The notes beneath the pieces were generated by a model. That model was not told the origin of the DNA and ran no database searches. It saw only the letters and a program-made list of their open reading frames with translations. The position numbers and the translations under genes were made by a program. From assembly GCA_963756715.1 (NCBI GenBank), contig CAVWOV010000026.1:62001-126000 (forward strand): DNA of 64,000 bases, read 5' to 3'. Shown one piece after another: positions 25,475 through 33,355 of the stretch (the stretch's first letter is position 1; every line of letters begins with the position of its first letter). The stretch is from VAZQ01 sp963756715. GTDB lineage: Bacteria > Pseudomonadota > Alphaproteobacteria > Rhizobiales > Xanthobacteraceae.

Positions 25475-27022
25475 ATGGAACGGAGAGCATTCTTGGTCGG
25501 CGGCACGGCCGCGGTCGCTGGTATCGCAGCCGAGCCGGCTGCTTCTCAATCTCCTCCTGCCGCCGGTCAACCGTTAGCGCCCAGCGATATCAAGTCCGCC
25601 GTCGCGCGCCTGCGCAAGCAATTCCGTGCGGAATTCGACCCCGCCTACGTCGAGAACGTGATCGTTCCGCATTTCCTGGTGAGCACCTACGGAGGCGAAC
25701 GGTTGTGGCTTCCCATGATCGATGTGAAGTTCACCAAGGAGAACGCCCTGCCATTTGATCTATGGGGCCTCCTGAGCGAAAGCTGGCGGCCGGCTCCGGA
25801 AGATGGCGTCACGGTTTTTCTTCAAGGTCTGGAGAAACGCGGACCGCATAACCGCCGAAAACGGATTTACATGTCCGCGGTGACGCCCGACCTGTACCGC
25901 CCGATGTACGGCGACAAGGTCGTGCGGTTTTTCGACGATCTGCTGGATGATCGCCATTCCGGCAAGCCGCTGATGCGGCCTTATCTTGAAAGCTATTTCG
26001 ACCTCTATTGGGATCTTCACCTCGGCGTCAAAGGTGATGCGGTTCCGGCAAGCGTTCGTCAGATTGGGGAGAGCTTCAACACGGTTCTCGCATACAGGGA
26101 CCCGACCCAGAAGATCGTCTATGACAACTATATGATCGTGCGCGCGCGCCTCGCCTTTCTAAAGCAGTGGATCAACGACAAGATCGGCGATCTCATGAAC
26201 GGGAAAACGCCGAATCCGGAGAAGACATTCGCCTACTACTGGATCAAGAACGCTGGCGACGGAGAATATTTCGCCCACAAGGATGTGGTGTTTGAGGTCT
26301 TCCACAATTTCGTCGCGTTGAGCCAGTGGGGCAACACGATGTACAACATCATGTTGAAACTTGCGCGCGATACCGGCGATCCCGACGCCCGCGCCTGGTT
26401 CAAGAAGACGATGGAATCCAATCACGACGACGCGGGCGGCAATGCGTTCACGCCGCTCGAACGCTTCGTGATGGAACTGTTCCGCACGATTTCACCGAAC
26501 GGTGGCAGCATATCAGCTTTGGACGAAGTCAGGCCGCCGCCCTACCAAAGGCACGGTTACGTCGTCAGCCCGCACGCGGCAACAAGCTTCGACCCGGTCC
26601 AGTGGAAACAGCCGGAAAAATTCGATCCGGACCGCTACAACTCGGCTCCAACGAGTCATCAGATTGACGAAGCCAAATGCGAGCAAATCGGCTTTGCCAA
26701 ATGCCCGTTCGACCGAGTTTCGTTCGACGTCAAGGACGGTCGCAAGGCCGCGATTCATAACAGTGGATTTGGCACCACCTATGGAATCGTCAACGGCACG
26801 CCGCTGCCCGTATGTGACTATGCGGGATTTGCGCCCTTCGGCTTTGGATATCGTCGCTGCCCGGGTGAGCAGCTCACGATCCAGGTCTTCGAAGATTTTC
26901 TTCGGAAGGTGTGGACGAGCAAGATTGAATTCCGCAAGCTCGATATCGTCAGTCCGGAGCCGCTTCCCATCGGGCCCACGACGGTCATCGGCGATAATGT
27001 CGGCTTCACCAGGATGACATAG
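25475..27022 (+). CDS. Tat-exported cytochrome P450-like protein
   Basis: 515 residues from ATG at 25475 with GGGAGG upstream. The N-terminus ERRAFLVGGTAAVAGIAAE is a textbook twin-arginine signal (Arg3-Arg4-x-Phe6-Leu7, weak hydrophobic stretch). P450 features: K-helix ExxR at Glu334-Arg337 (MELFRTISP), the segment WKQPEKFDPDRY at 377-388, and the haem loop PFGFGYRRCPG with thiolate Cys462 (F455, G458, R460, C462, G464). The I-helix region (about 271-297, FHNFVALSQWGNTMYNIM) lacks the usual acid-Thr pair. Bacterial P450s are normally cytoplasmic, so export and loss of the oxygen-activating pair suggest peroxide- or hydroperoxide-driven chemistry, like CYP74-type enzymes. No redox partner gene is adjacent. 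The gene and its 180-bp upstream gap are less GC-rich than neighbours, which suggests transfer. Substrate unknown. Confidence 0.8.
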   Translation: MERRAFLVGGTAAVAGIAAEPAASQSPPAAGQPLAPSDIKSAVARLRKQFRAEFDPAYVENVIVPHFLVSTYGGERLWLPMIDVKFTKENALPFDLWGLLSESWRPAPEDGVTVFLQGLEKRGPHNRRKRIYMSAVTPDLYRPMYGDKVVRFFDDLLDDRHSGKPLMRPYLESYFDLYWDLHLGVKGDAVPASVRQIGESFNTVLAYRDPTQKIVYDNYMIVRARLAFLKQWINDKIGDLMNGKTPNPEKTFAYYWIKNAGDGEYFAHKDVVFEVFHNFVALSQWGNTMYNIMLKLARDTGDPDARAWFKKTMESNHDDAGGNAFTPLERFVMELFRTISPNGGSISALDEVRPPPYQRHGYVVSPHAATSFDPVQWKQPEKFDPDRYNSAPTSHQIDEAKCEQIGFAKCPFDRVSFDVKDGRKAAIHNSGFGTTYGIVNGTPLPVCDYAGFAPFGFGYRRCPGEQLTIQVFEDFLRKVWTSKIEFRKLDIVSPEPLPIGPTTVIGDNVGFTRMT

Positions 27023-27194
27023 AAGGAAGGACGGCCAGCGCTTTGGTGCAAGCGCCGTGAGAGGGATAGCGCCGCGGGTTGCATCGCGAGCAATCGTCAT
27101 CGGATCGCGGCGAGCCCAACGGCCCGCCAGCAGATTGACGGACCAGGGCCTGCCATTTCCGGCGCCGACCTTGAATATGTTGGGGTCTGCCACC

Positions 27195-27238
27195 ATTCTT
27201 GCACTTAAGCCTCGTTATTCTTGTACTTAAGCCTCGTT
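27195..27238. repeat. Tandem 22-bp duplication upstream of ubiK
   Basis: The units 27195-27216 and 27217-27238 are identical except for one base (C/T): ATTCTTGCACTTAAGCC and ATTCTTGTACTTAAGCC at their starts, each ending TCGTT. They end 16 bp before the ubiK start codon, so they occupy the promoter or leader position. Confidence 0.7.
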
Positions 27239-27254
27239 CATTTCGGAGCAGAGC

Positions 27255-27518
27255 ATGACCCAGACCAGCAACCGCCTGTTCGACGAGTTCGCGCGGCTGA
27301 TGAACGATGCCGCTGGCGTCGCCTCGGGCGTGCGGCGCGAGGTCGACACCATGGTCCGCAATCAGGCGGAGAAATGGCTGCGTGATCTCGATCTGGTCAA
27401 GCGCGAGGAATTCGAAGCCGTCAAGGAGATGGCCCGGCTCGCCCGCGAGGAAAACGAGGCGCTGAAGGCCCGCCTCGCCGCGCTGGAGACCCGGCTTCCG
27501 CCAGTAAACCCCGTTTAA
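27255..27518 (+). CDS. ubiK: Ubiquinone biosynthesis accessory factor UbiK family protein
   Basis: 87 residues (BMFP family). It is almost all helix: RLFDEFARLMNDAAGVASGVRREVDTMVRNQAEKWL, then a coiled coil from about 55 (KREEFEAVKEMARLAREENEALKARLAALE). In E. coli UbiK forms a trimeric coiled coil, binds membrane lipids and helps the Ubi complex make ubiquinone. The sequence and size match. A CGGAG ribosome site precedes the ATG. It stands alone before rplY. Confidence 0.9.
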   Translation: MTQTSNRLFDEFARLMNDAAGVASGVRREVDTMVRNQAEKWLRDLDLVKREEFEAVKEMARLAREENEALKARLAALETRLPPVNPV

Positions 27519-27569
27519 CCGATTGTCCCAAGACCGCTTTCTGCCGCCTCGCGCGCGCCACCACATTTC

Positions 27570-27598
27570 TTGTCATCGTTCCATCCGGCCGCTATAAG
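27570..27598 (+). promoter_or_regulatory. Predicted vegetative promoter of rplY
   Basis: TTGTCA at 27570-27575 and TATAAG at 27593-27598 are separated by exactly 17 bp, a close match to the alphaproteobacterial housekeeping consensus. The pair lies about 60 bp before the rplY start codon, as expected for a ribosomal protein gene. Position and spacing are read from the sequence; activity is inferred. Confidence 0.6.
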
Positions 27599-27659
27599 CC
27601 CGCATCCCGCGGCTCCGACACCCCTGGAGGCATGCCGCGGCAACGCGAGAGGATTCACC

Positions 27660-28379
27660 ATGGCAAACGTCAGGCAAATGAAGGCCGTGGCGCGCCCGAA
27701 GGCCGGCAAGGGGGCCGCCCGGGCAGAGCGTCGCGCCGGTCGTGTCCCGGGAGTGATTTACGGCGACGGCAAGCCGCCGGTCACGGTTTCGGTCGATCAC
27801 AAGGAACTCAAGGAGCGCATCTATGCGGGGCGCTTCCTCACCACGATTTACGAACTCGACGTGGATGGCACCACGCACCGCGTCATCCCGCGCGATTTTC
27901 AGCTCGATGCGGTGAAGGACCTGCCGGTGCATGTCGATTTCCTGCGGCTCGGCGTCGGCGCCATGATTCGGGTGCGCATTCCGGTCCACGTCAGGAACGC
28001 CGATCAGGCGCCTGGTGTGAAGCGCGGCGGCACGGTCAATATCGTGACGCACGCGATCGAGATGGAGGTAGCGGCGGACGACATTCCGGATTCGATCGAC
28101 ATCGATATCGGGGAGCTCGAGATCAACCATTCGAAGCACCTGAGCGATCTCACGCTGCCGCCGAACGTGCGGCTGATCTCGCGGGCCGACACCACGCTGG
28201 TCACGATCGTGCCGCCGTCGGGCTACGCCGAAGAAATGAAGGCGGCCGCGGAGGCCGCCACCGCAGCCGCCACAGCGGCCGCCACTGCCGCCGAAGCCGG
28301 CACTGCGCCGGGAGCTGAAGGCGCGGCTGCGACACCCGCCGGTGCTCCGGCCGCTGGCGCTACGGCACCGAAGAAGTAA
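27660..28379 (+). CDS. rplY: 50S ribosomal protein L25/general stress protein Ctc
   Basis: 239 residues from ATG at 27660 with GAGAGGA upstream; the longer frame from 27570 overlaps the promoter. The L25 N-terminal 5S rRNA-binding domain (MKAVARPKAGKGAARAERRAG, PGVIYGDGKPPVTVSVD) is joined to the TL5/CTC C-terminal beta domain (about 100-195, EMEVAADDIPDSIDIDIGELE). The tail from about 198 is an Ala/Thr repeat-like extension (AAATAAATAAEAGTAPGAEG) typical of this group and probably disordered. It is followed by pth, its usual neighbour. Confidence 0.95.
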   Translation: MANVRQMKAVARPKAGKGAARAERRAGRVPGVIYGDGKPPVTVSVDHKELKERIYAGRFLTTIYELDVDGTTHRVIPRDFQLDAVKDLPVHVDFLRLGVGAMIRVRIPVHVRNADQAPGVKRGGTVNIVTHAIEMEVAADDIPDSIDIDIGELEINHSKHLSDLTLPPNVRLISRADTTLVTIVPPSGYAEEMKAAAEAATAAATAAATAAEAGTAPGAEGAAATPAGAPAAGATAPKK

Positions 28380-28452
28380 TCGGTGCCGGAAATCTAGCTG
28401 CCGCCTCCGGGCGTCGCGCAAGCGTGAAACGCATACGGGGCTGGCGGTTATT

Positions 28453-28474
28453 CGTCCGCGCATTCGCGCGGACG
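28453..28474. repeat. Hairpin between rplY and pth
   Basis: A perfect 9-bp stem CGTCCGCGC / GCGCGGACG with loop ATTC. No U-run follows, so it is more likely a small dispersed palindrome or an mRNA processing structure than a terminator, and pth lies only 25 bp downstream. Confidence 0.5.
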
Positions 28475-28499
28475 ACCATGACGGCGAATCGATCCTCCC

Positions 28500-29111
28500 A
28501 TGCTGCTCTTCGTCGGGCTCGGCAATCCCGGTTCCAACTACGTTGGCAACCGGCACAACATTGGATTCATGGCGGTGCAGGCGATTGCCAAGCGCCATAA
28601 CATCGGCCCATGGCGGCGCCGGTTTCAGGGCGTGGCGACGGAGGGGCCGGTCGGCTCTGAGCGCGTGCTGCTGCTGCTGCCCGGCACCTACATGAACAAA
28701 TCGGGGCGCGCGGTCGCTGACGCCGCGCATTTCTACAAGCTCGGCCTGGAGCACATCGTGGTGTTTCACGACGAGATCGATCTTGCGCCCGCCAAGGTGC
28801 GGGTGAAGACCGGCGGCGGCGTCGCCGGGCATAACGGGCTGCGCTCGATCACCGCGCATGTCGGCAACGATTACCGCCGCGTGCGCATCGGTGTCGGCCA
28901 TCCGGGCGACAAGGAGCGCGTGCACGCGCACGTGCTCTCCGACTTCGCCAAGAGCGAACGCGGCTGGGTCGATGCACTGTGCGACATCATCGCCGACAAC
29001 GCCGAACTGCTGGCAAAGGGCCAGGACGCGAGCTTTCAGAACAAGGTCCACCTTGCCATGCAGGCGAAGGGCTTTGGCGAGGCAAAAGGGGCGGACCAGC
29101 CGGGCGACTGA
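28500..29111 (+). CDS. pth: Peptidyl-tRNA hydrolase
   Basis: 203 residues from ATG at 28500; no good ribosome site is visible. It frees tRNAs from dropped-off peptidyl-tRNA. Motifs: LFVGLGNPGSNYVGNRHNIGFMAV with Asn and catalytic His (HNIGF), LLPGTYMNKSGRAV, VFHDEIDLAPAKVRVKTGGGVAGHNGLRSI with the conserved Asp and second Asn, RVRIGVGHPG. Length is typical. It is placed between rplY and ychF, the usual gene order in alphaproteobacteria. Confidence 0.97.
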   Translation: MLLFVGLGNPGSNYVGNRHNIGFMAVQAIAKRHNIGPWRRRFQGVATEGPVGSERVLLLLPGTYMNKSGRAVADAAHFYKLGLEHIVVFHDEIDLAPAKVRVKTGGGVAGHNGLRSITAHVGNDYRRVRIGVGHPGDKERVHAHVLSDFAKSERGWVDALCDIIADNAELLAKGQDASFQNKVHLAMQAKGFGEAKGADQPGD

Positions 29112-29159
29112 CGTTTCGTCCATGGTCGAACCGTCCCGTTTTGGATGAGAGAGAACGAG

Positions 29160-30266
29160 ATGGGCTTCAAATGCGGGATCGTCGGCCTGCCCAATGTCGG
29201 CAAGTCGACGCTGTTCAATGCACTGACCGAAACCGCCGCCGCGCAGGCGGCGAATTATCCGTTCTGCACCATCGAGCCGAATGTCGGCGAGGTCGCGGTG
29301 CCGGATCCGCGGCTCGATAAGCTCGCCGCGCTGGCGAAGTCCGCCGAAATCGTGCCCACCCGGCTGATCTTCGTCGACATCGCCGGGCTGGTGCGCGGTG
29401 CGTCGAAAGGCGAGGGGCTGGGCAATCAGTTTCTCGGCAACATCCGCGAGGTCGACGCCATCGCCCATGTGGTGCGCTGCTTCGAAGATCCGGACGTTAC
29501 CCATGTCGAGAACCGCATCGATCCGATCGCCGACATCGATACCGTCGAGACCGAGTTGATGCTGGCCGACCTCGACAGCCTGGAGAAGCGCGTCGACAGC
29601 CTCGGCAAGAAGGCGAAGGCCACCGACAAGGATGGACAGGAAGCGAAGGAGACGCTCGATCTCGTCAACCGCGCGCTCGCATTATTGCGTGACGGCAAGC
29701 CGGCGCGTCTGGTTGTGCGCAAGCCGGAAGAAGAAAAGACGTTCCACGCGCTCGGCCTCCTGACCTCGATGCCGGTGCTCTATGTCTGCAACGTCGAGGA
29801 GTCGTCGGCGGCCACCGGCAACGACTTTTCGCGTCGGGTCGAGGCGCGCGCGAAAGCGGAGGGCGCCGGCTGCGTGGTCATTTCAGCCAAGATCGAGGCC
29901 GAGATCGCGGTGCTGTCGCGCGCGGAACGAGCCGAGTACCTGGCCGCGGTCGAACTGACCGAGCCGGGGCTCGATCGCCTGATCCGCGCCGGCTACGAAT
30001 TGCTCGCGCTCGTCACCTATTTCACCGTCGGGCCAAAAGAGACGCGCGCCTGGACGGTGACGCAAGGCACCAAGGCGCCCCAGGCCGCGGGCGTCATCCA
30101 CACCGATTTCGAGCGTGGCTTCATCCGCGCCGAGACCATCGCTTATGACGACTATGTCAGGCTTGGCGGCGAAGCCGGCGCGCGCGACGGCGGCAAGCTG
30201 CGGCTGGAGGGCAAGGACTACGTCGTCGCCGACGGCGACGTGCTGCACTTCCGGTTCGCGACGTGA
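29160..30266 (+). CDS. ychF: Redox-regulated ATPase YchF (Obg family)
   Basis: 368 residues from ATG at 29160 (MGFKCG); the in-frame ATG at 29145 adds five residues. G1 GLPNVGKST, G3 DIAGLVRGA, and VCNVEESS in place of NKxD, the change that gives YchF its ATP preference. A coiled-coil insertion (about 130-200) and a C-terminal TGS domain (AWTVTQGTKAPQAAGVIHTDFERGFIRAETI) follow. It binds ribosomes and is linked to oxidative stress response. Same strand as pth, 48 bp apart. Confidence 0.97.
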   Translation: MGFKCGIVGLPNVGKSTLFNALTETAAAQAANYPFCTIEPNVGEVAVPDPRLDKLAALAKSAEIVPTRLIFVDIAGLVRGASKGEGLGNQFLGNIREVDAIAHVVRCFEDPDVTHVENRIDPIADIDTVETELMLADLDSLEKRVDSLGKKAKATDKDGQEAKETLDLVNRALALLRDGKPARLVVRKPEEEKTFHALGLLTSMPVLYVCNVEESSAATGNDFSRRVEARAKAEGAGCVVISAKIEAEIAVLSRAERAEYLAAVELTEPGLDRLIRAGYELLALVTYFTVGPKETRAWTVTQGTKAPQAAGVIHTDFERGFIRAETIAYDDYVRLGGEAGARDGGKLRLEGKDYVVADGDVLHFRFAT

Positions 30267-30309
30267 TCTATCTGTCTAGGAGCAATGCTCTTGCGGCGCT
30301 GTCGGTCGG

Positions 30310-30337
30310 CTCCCTCTCCCCAAATGGGGAGAGGGAG
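30310..30337. repeat. CCCTCTCCCC-type palindrome after ychF
   Basis: A perfect 12-bp stem (CTCCCTCTCCCC / GGGGAGAGGGAG) with loop AAAT. This core is a widespread dispersed repeat in rhizobial genomes; a related copy lies inside uvrB at about 39904-39928. It may also stabilise the 3' end of the ychF mRNA. Confidence 0.7.
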
Positions 30338-30377
30338 CGCGCCGCGATCGCGGCGCAAGCCATCGCCCACAAGACGC

Positions 30378-30668
30378 TCACATCTGTCCGCGATTGCGGA
30401 TGGCGCCGAGGTGCTCGTTGATGCGGAACATGATCAGCACGAATTCGGCAACGATGCGGGCGAAGATAACCCCGATCAGAACGCCGACCAGGCTGGCGAG
30501 AATCCAGAAAATGCCGCCGAGCGGATGCACCGCCATGAGGGTAAAGCCGGTGAGAATCCCGGAGAGCCCGAACAACGCCGAAATGCCGATCGCCAGCCAG
30601 TAGAAAATCTTGATGATCGACGGCGTGATGAAGCGTTCCCACTGAAACAAATCGCGGTAGTCGAGCAT
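30378..30668 (-). CDS. DUF4282 domain-containing membrane protein
   Basis: 96 residues from ATG at 30668 with GGAGGA 4-9 bp upstream. Two hydrophobic helices (IIKIFYWLAIGISALFGLSGI and LGGIFWILASLVGVLIGVIF) are followed by a conserved amphipathic end RIVAEFVLIMFRINEHLGAIR. This matches the DUF4282 family of small inner-membrane proteins (LFDFxxFxTPxII..., RxxxExxivxFRinE). Function unknown. It converges on ychF. Confidence 0.8.
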   Translation of the reverse strand: MLDYRDLFQWERFITPSIIKIFYWLAIGISALFGLSGILTGFTLMAVHPLGGIFWILASLVGVLIGVIFARIVAEFVLIMFRINEHLGAIRNRGQM

Positions 30669-30982
30669 CGGTCCTCCAATCAACGGAAAGCCAAGCGAAC
30701 CGTCATTACCAGCGCGCAGACATCGCGCTTGTTCCACGGTTCGTGGTGAATGAACAGGAATCGCCCGGCGGTCTGCGCGAGCCCGGCTGAACCTCTCGCA
30801 TGAGGGTCCCCGTAGCCGGCGGGCGGACACTGCACCGGCCATACCGGCGGGTCAATCGACGTTGGGTGCCTTTTCGATGGCGCCGATTCTGCGCCCGCCG
30901 GACCGTGCCGGTACCGGGCCCCGTTGACCACGCCGGAGGCCGCGTCTAGGGAACTTCGGTCGCAACGCCGCATAGGATTGCC
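30669..30982. other. Intergenic region between divergent DUF4282 and MaoC genes
   Basis: About 314 bp. Frames running through it have no ribosome site and poor codon character. It should hold promoters for both divergent units, but I cannot assign -35/-10 elements. No repeat noted. Confidence 0.3.
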
Positions 30983-31465
30983 GTGCCCCGCCTCCATTGG
31001 GAAGATTTCGCGCCCGGCCAGACGACCGAATTCGGGCCGCGGCTGATTACCCGCGAGGAGATCATCGCGTTTGCCGCCGAGTTCGATCCGCAGCCCATGC
31101 ACCTCGACGAGGAGGCGGGAAGCGCCAGCCCGCTCGGCGGACTCGCGGCTTCGGGCTGGCATAGCTGCTGTCTGCTGATGCGCATGATCAGCGACTGGCA
31201 ACTCAAGGATTCGAGCTTCATGGGCGCGCCCGGCATCGAGGAGGTCAAGTGGCTGGCGCCGGTCCGGCCCGGCGAGCGGCTGACGGTGCGCTCGACCGTG
31301 CTGGAGACCCGGCCCTCGCGCAGCCGCGCCGACATGGGCTTCGTCAAGTTCCGCTACGAACTCTTCGGCCAGGCCGAGCGCAGACTGATGACGCTGACGG
31401 TCATTCCGATGTTCGGCCGCCGCGACGCGGCGGCCGCCACAACCGACGCGCCGAGCCGGTCATGA
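30983..31465 (+). CDS. MaoC-like dehydratase (first of a pair)
   Basis: 160 residues from GTG at 30983. Single hotdog domain with the hydratase 2 motif: FAAEFDPQPMHLDEEAG (catalytic Asp and His) and LAASGWHSCCLLMRM (central helix). MaoC-type enzymes hydrate enoyl-CoA to (R)-3-hydroxyacyl-CoA. A second MaoC gene overlaps its stop by four bases (ATGA), and the two proteins share the same motif at the same position, so they are a gene duplication and may form a heterodimer. A link to PHA supply is possible but not shown. Confidence 0.85.
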   Translation: MPRLHWEDFAPGQTTEFGPRLITREEIIAFAAEFDPQPMHLDEEAGSASPLGGLAASGWHSCCLLMRMISDWQLKDSSFMGAPGIEEVKWLAPVRPGERLTVRSTVLETRPSRSRADMGFVKFRYELFGQAERRLMTLTVIPMFGRRDAAAATTDAPSRS

Positions 31466-31959
31466 AGTTTTTCGAAGACATCGAGGTCGGCGAGACCAGC
31501 GGCGTCGGGCAGCACACCTTCACGGCCGAGGACATCAAGTCGTTCGCGGCGCGCTACGATCCGCAACCCTTCCATCTCGACGAGGCCGCCGCCGCGCGCT
31601 CGCACTTCAAGGGACTCTGCGCGTCGGGCTGGCATACCGTCTGCGTCCGGATGCGGTTGCTGATCGAGAGCCGGCGGCGCGAGGACGACGAAAGTCGCTC
31701 CCGCGGCGAACGGGTCGCGACGCTCGGTCCGTCGCCCGGGTTCCGGGAATTGAAATGGCACAAGCCGGTCTTTGCCGGCGACACCGTTGCCTATCGGACC
31801 GAGGTGCTCGAGAAGCGGAATTTGCGCGGCTGGCCGAAATGGGGGCTGGTGACTTCGCTCAATACCGGCAAGAATCAGAATGGCGAACCGGTGATCTCTT
31901 TCGTCAGCACGGCGTTCGTCGAGCGCCGGTCGCCGGCGGTGCCGTCTTCAGAGCCATGA
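31462..31959 (+). CDS. MaoC-like dehydratase (second of a pair)
   Basis: 165 residues from ATG at 31462, overlapping the first MaoC gene by ATGA. It starts MKFFEDIEVGETSGVGQHTFTAEDIKSFAARYDPQPFHLDE, with the catalytic Asp/His motif, and LCASGWHTVCVRMRLL matching the same helix of the partner. An insertion of about 20 residues (RRREDDESRSRGERVAT) separates the halves. Function as for the first gene; the paired arrangement suggests obligate co-expression. The MFS gene starts 25 bp downstream, so all three may be one operon. Confidence 0.85.
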   Translation: MKFFEDIEVGETSGVGQHTFTAEDIKSFAARYDPQPFHLDEAAAARSHFKGLCASGWHTVCVRMRLLIESRRREDDESRSRGERVATLGPSPGFRELKWHKPVFAGDTVAYRTEVLEKRNLRGWPKWGLVTSLNTGKNQNGEPVISFVSTAFVERRSPAVPSSEP

Positions 31960-31984
31960 GTAGAGCCGTCGTCAGAGCCATGAC

Positions 31985-33214
31985 ATGAGTCTCGCGGCCG
32001 GAGAACTTACCCCGCGGGCGGCGGCAGATCCCGCCGTCAGGCGCGACGAGCGCCGCGCCGCCGGTGTCGCCTGCGGCGCACACGCGTTGCACGACGGCTA
32101 CACGGATCTCATCTACGTCATGCTGCCGATCTGGCAGCGCGACTTCGGCATCGGCTATGCGGAGCTCGGCCTGCTGCGCGGCCTGTTTGCGGGAACCATG
32201 GCGGGCTTCCAGATTCCCTCCAGCTATCTTGCCGAACGATTGGGCACCGCCGCGGTCCTGGCGCTCGGCACCGCGCTCGCCGGTTTCGGCTACTGCGTGG
32301 CCGGCGTGAGCGCCGGCTTCGGCCTGCTGCTGGTTGCGCTGTTCATCAGCGGGCTTGGCGCCAGCACGCAGCATCCGCTGGCCTCGTCGCTGATGGCGCG
32401 GGCCTTCGAAGGCCCGCGTTCGATGAAGGCGCTCGGCACCTACAATTTTGCCGGCGACATCGGCAAGATGACCCTGCCGGCGACGGTGTCGTTGCTACTG
32501 GTGGTGATGGAGTGGCGGCCGACGCTGGCGCTGCTCGGCGCCTGCGGACTGGTTGCGGCGGTGGCCGTCTATATCCTGACGCCGCGCTATGATGCCGAGC
32601 CGGTCACCGGCCTGGCAAAAGACCGGAAGGTTGAGACTGCAGCACGCCCCGTCGCGCCGCGCTTTGCATTCCCGGTGCTGCTGTCGATCGGCATGTTCGA
32701 CAGCGCGACCCGCATGGGCTTCCTGCTCTTCCTGCCGTTCCTGCTTACCGCCAAGGGCGCGAGCCTGCCGGCGATCGGGCTGGCGCTGACGCTGGTGTTC
32801 GCGGGCGGTGCGGCTGGCAAGCTGGTCTGCGCCTTCATCGGGGCGCGCATCGGCGCTATCGCCACGGTCTGGCTCACCGAAGGCCTGACCGCGATCCTGA
32901 TCGTCGCGCTGCTGCCGCTGCCGCTGGAGGCGGCCTTCGTGCTGCTGCCGTTCATCGGCGTGGCGCTCAATGGCACCTCGTCGGTGCTCTACGGTTCGGT
33001 GCCCGATCTGGTTGCCGCGGACCGCCGCGCTCGCGCCTTCAGCATCTTCTACACCGGCACCATCGGCGCCGGTGCCCTGGCGCCCGCGCTCTACGGCATG
33101 GTCGGCGATGTGGTCGGTGTGACCACCGCGCTCATGGTGGTCGCGGGGGTCGTCCTGGTGACGCTGCCGCTGTCGCTTGTCCTCAAGCCGGCGCTCGCGC
33201 TGCGCGCCGTGTAG
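31985..33214 (+). CDS. MFS transporter
   Basis: 409 residues with about 12 hydrophobic segments. A cytoplasmic N-terminal tail of about 30 residues precedes ACGAHALHDGYTDLIYVMLPIWQRDFGI, which resembles the fosmidomycin-resistance (Fsr) branch, where a His-x-x-x-Asp pair opens helix 1. The short loop RLGTAAVLALG corresponds to the motif A region, and the break near 200 (RYDAEPVTGLAKDRKVETAARP) is the central loop. Substrate unknown; the context with two MaoC genes gives no firm hint. Confidence 0.88.
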   Translation: MSLAAGELTPRAAADPAVRRDERRAAGVACGAHALHDGYTDLIYVMLPIWQRDFGIGYAELGLLRGLFAGTMAGFQIPSSYLAERLGTAAVLALGTALAGFGYCVAGVSAGFGLLLVALFISGLGASTQHPLASSLMARAFEGPRSMKALGTYNFAGDIGKMTLPATVSLLLVVMEWRPTLALLGACGLVAAVAVYILTPRYDAEPVTGLAKDRKVETAARPVAPRFAFPVLLSIGMFDSATRMGFLLFLPFLLTAKGASLPAIGLALTLVFAGGAAGKLVCAFIGARIGAIATVWLTEGLTAILIVALLPLPLEAAFVLLPFIGVALNGTSSVLYGSVPDLVAADRRARAFSIFYTGTIGAGALAPALYGMVGDVVGVTTALMVVAGVVLVTLPLSLVLKPALALRAV

Positions 33215-33355
33215 TCCGCTCCCGGCCCGCCGGGGCCGGGAAAGCGGTCCCCTCTATGCAACCAAATCCGTGCGCCGGTTGTTGTGGTGTTGGATTGATT
33301 TGCGACGGGCGAAGGAACACGCCCGCGCGAAACGAGGGATAAAAGACAACTGCCC

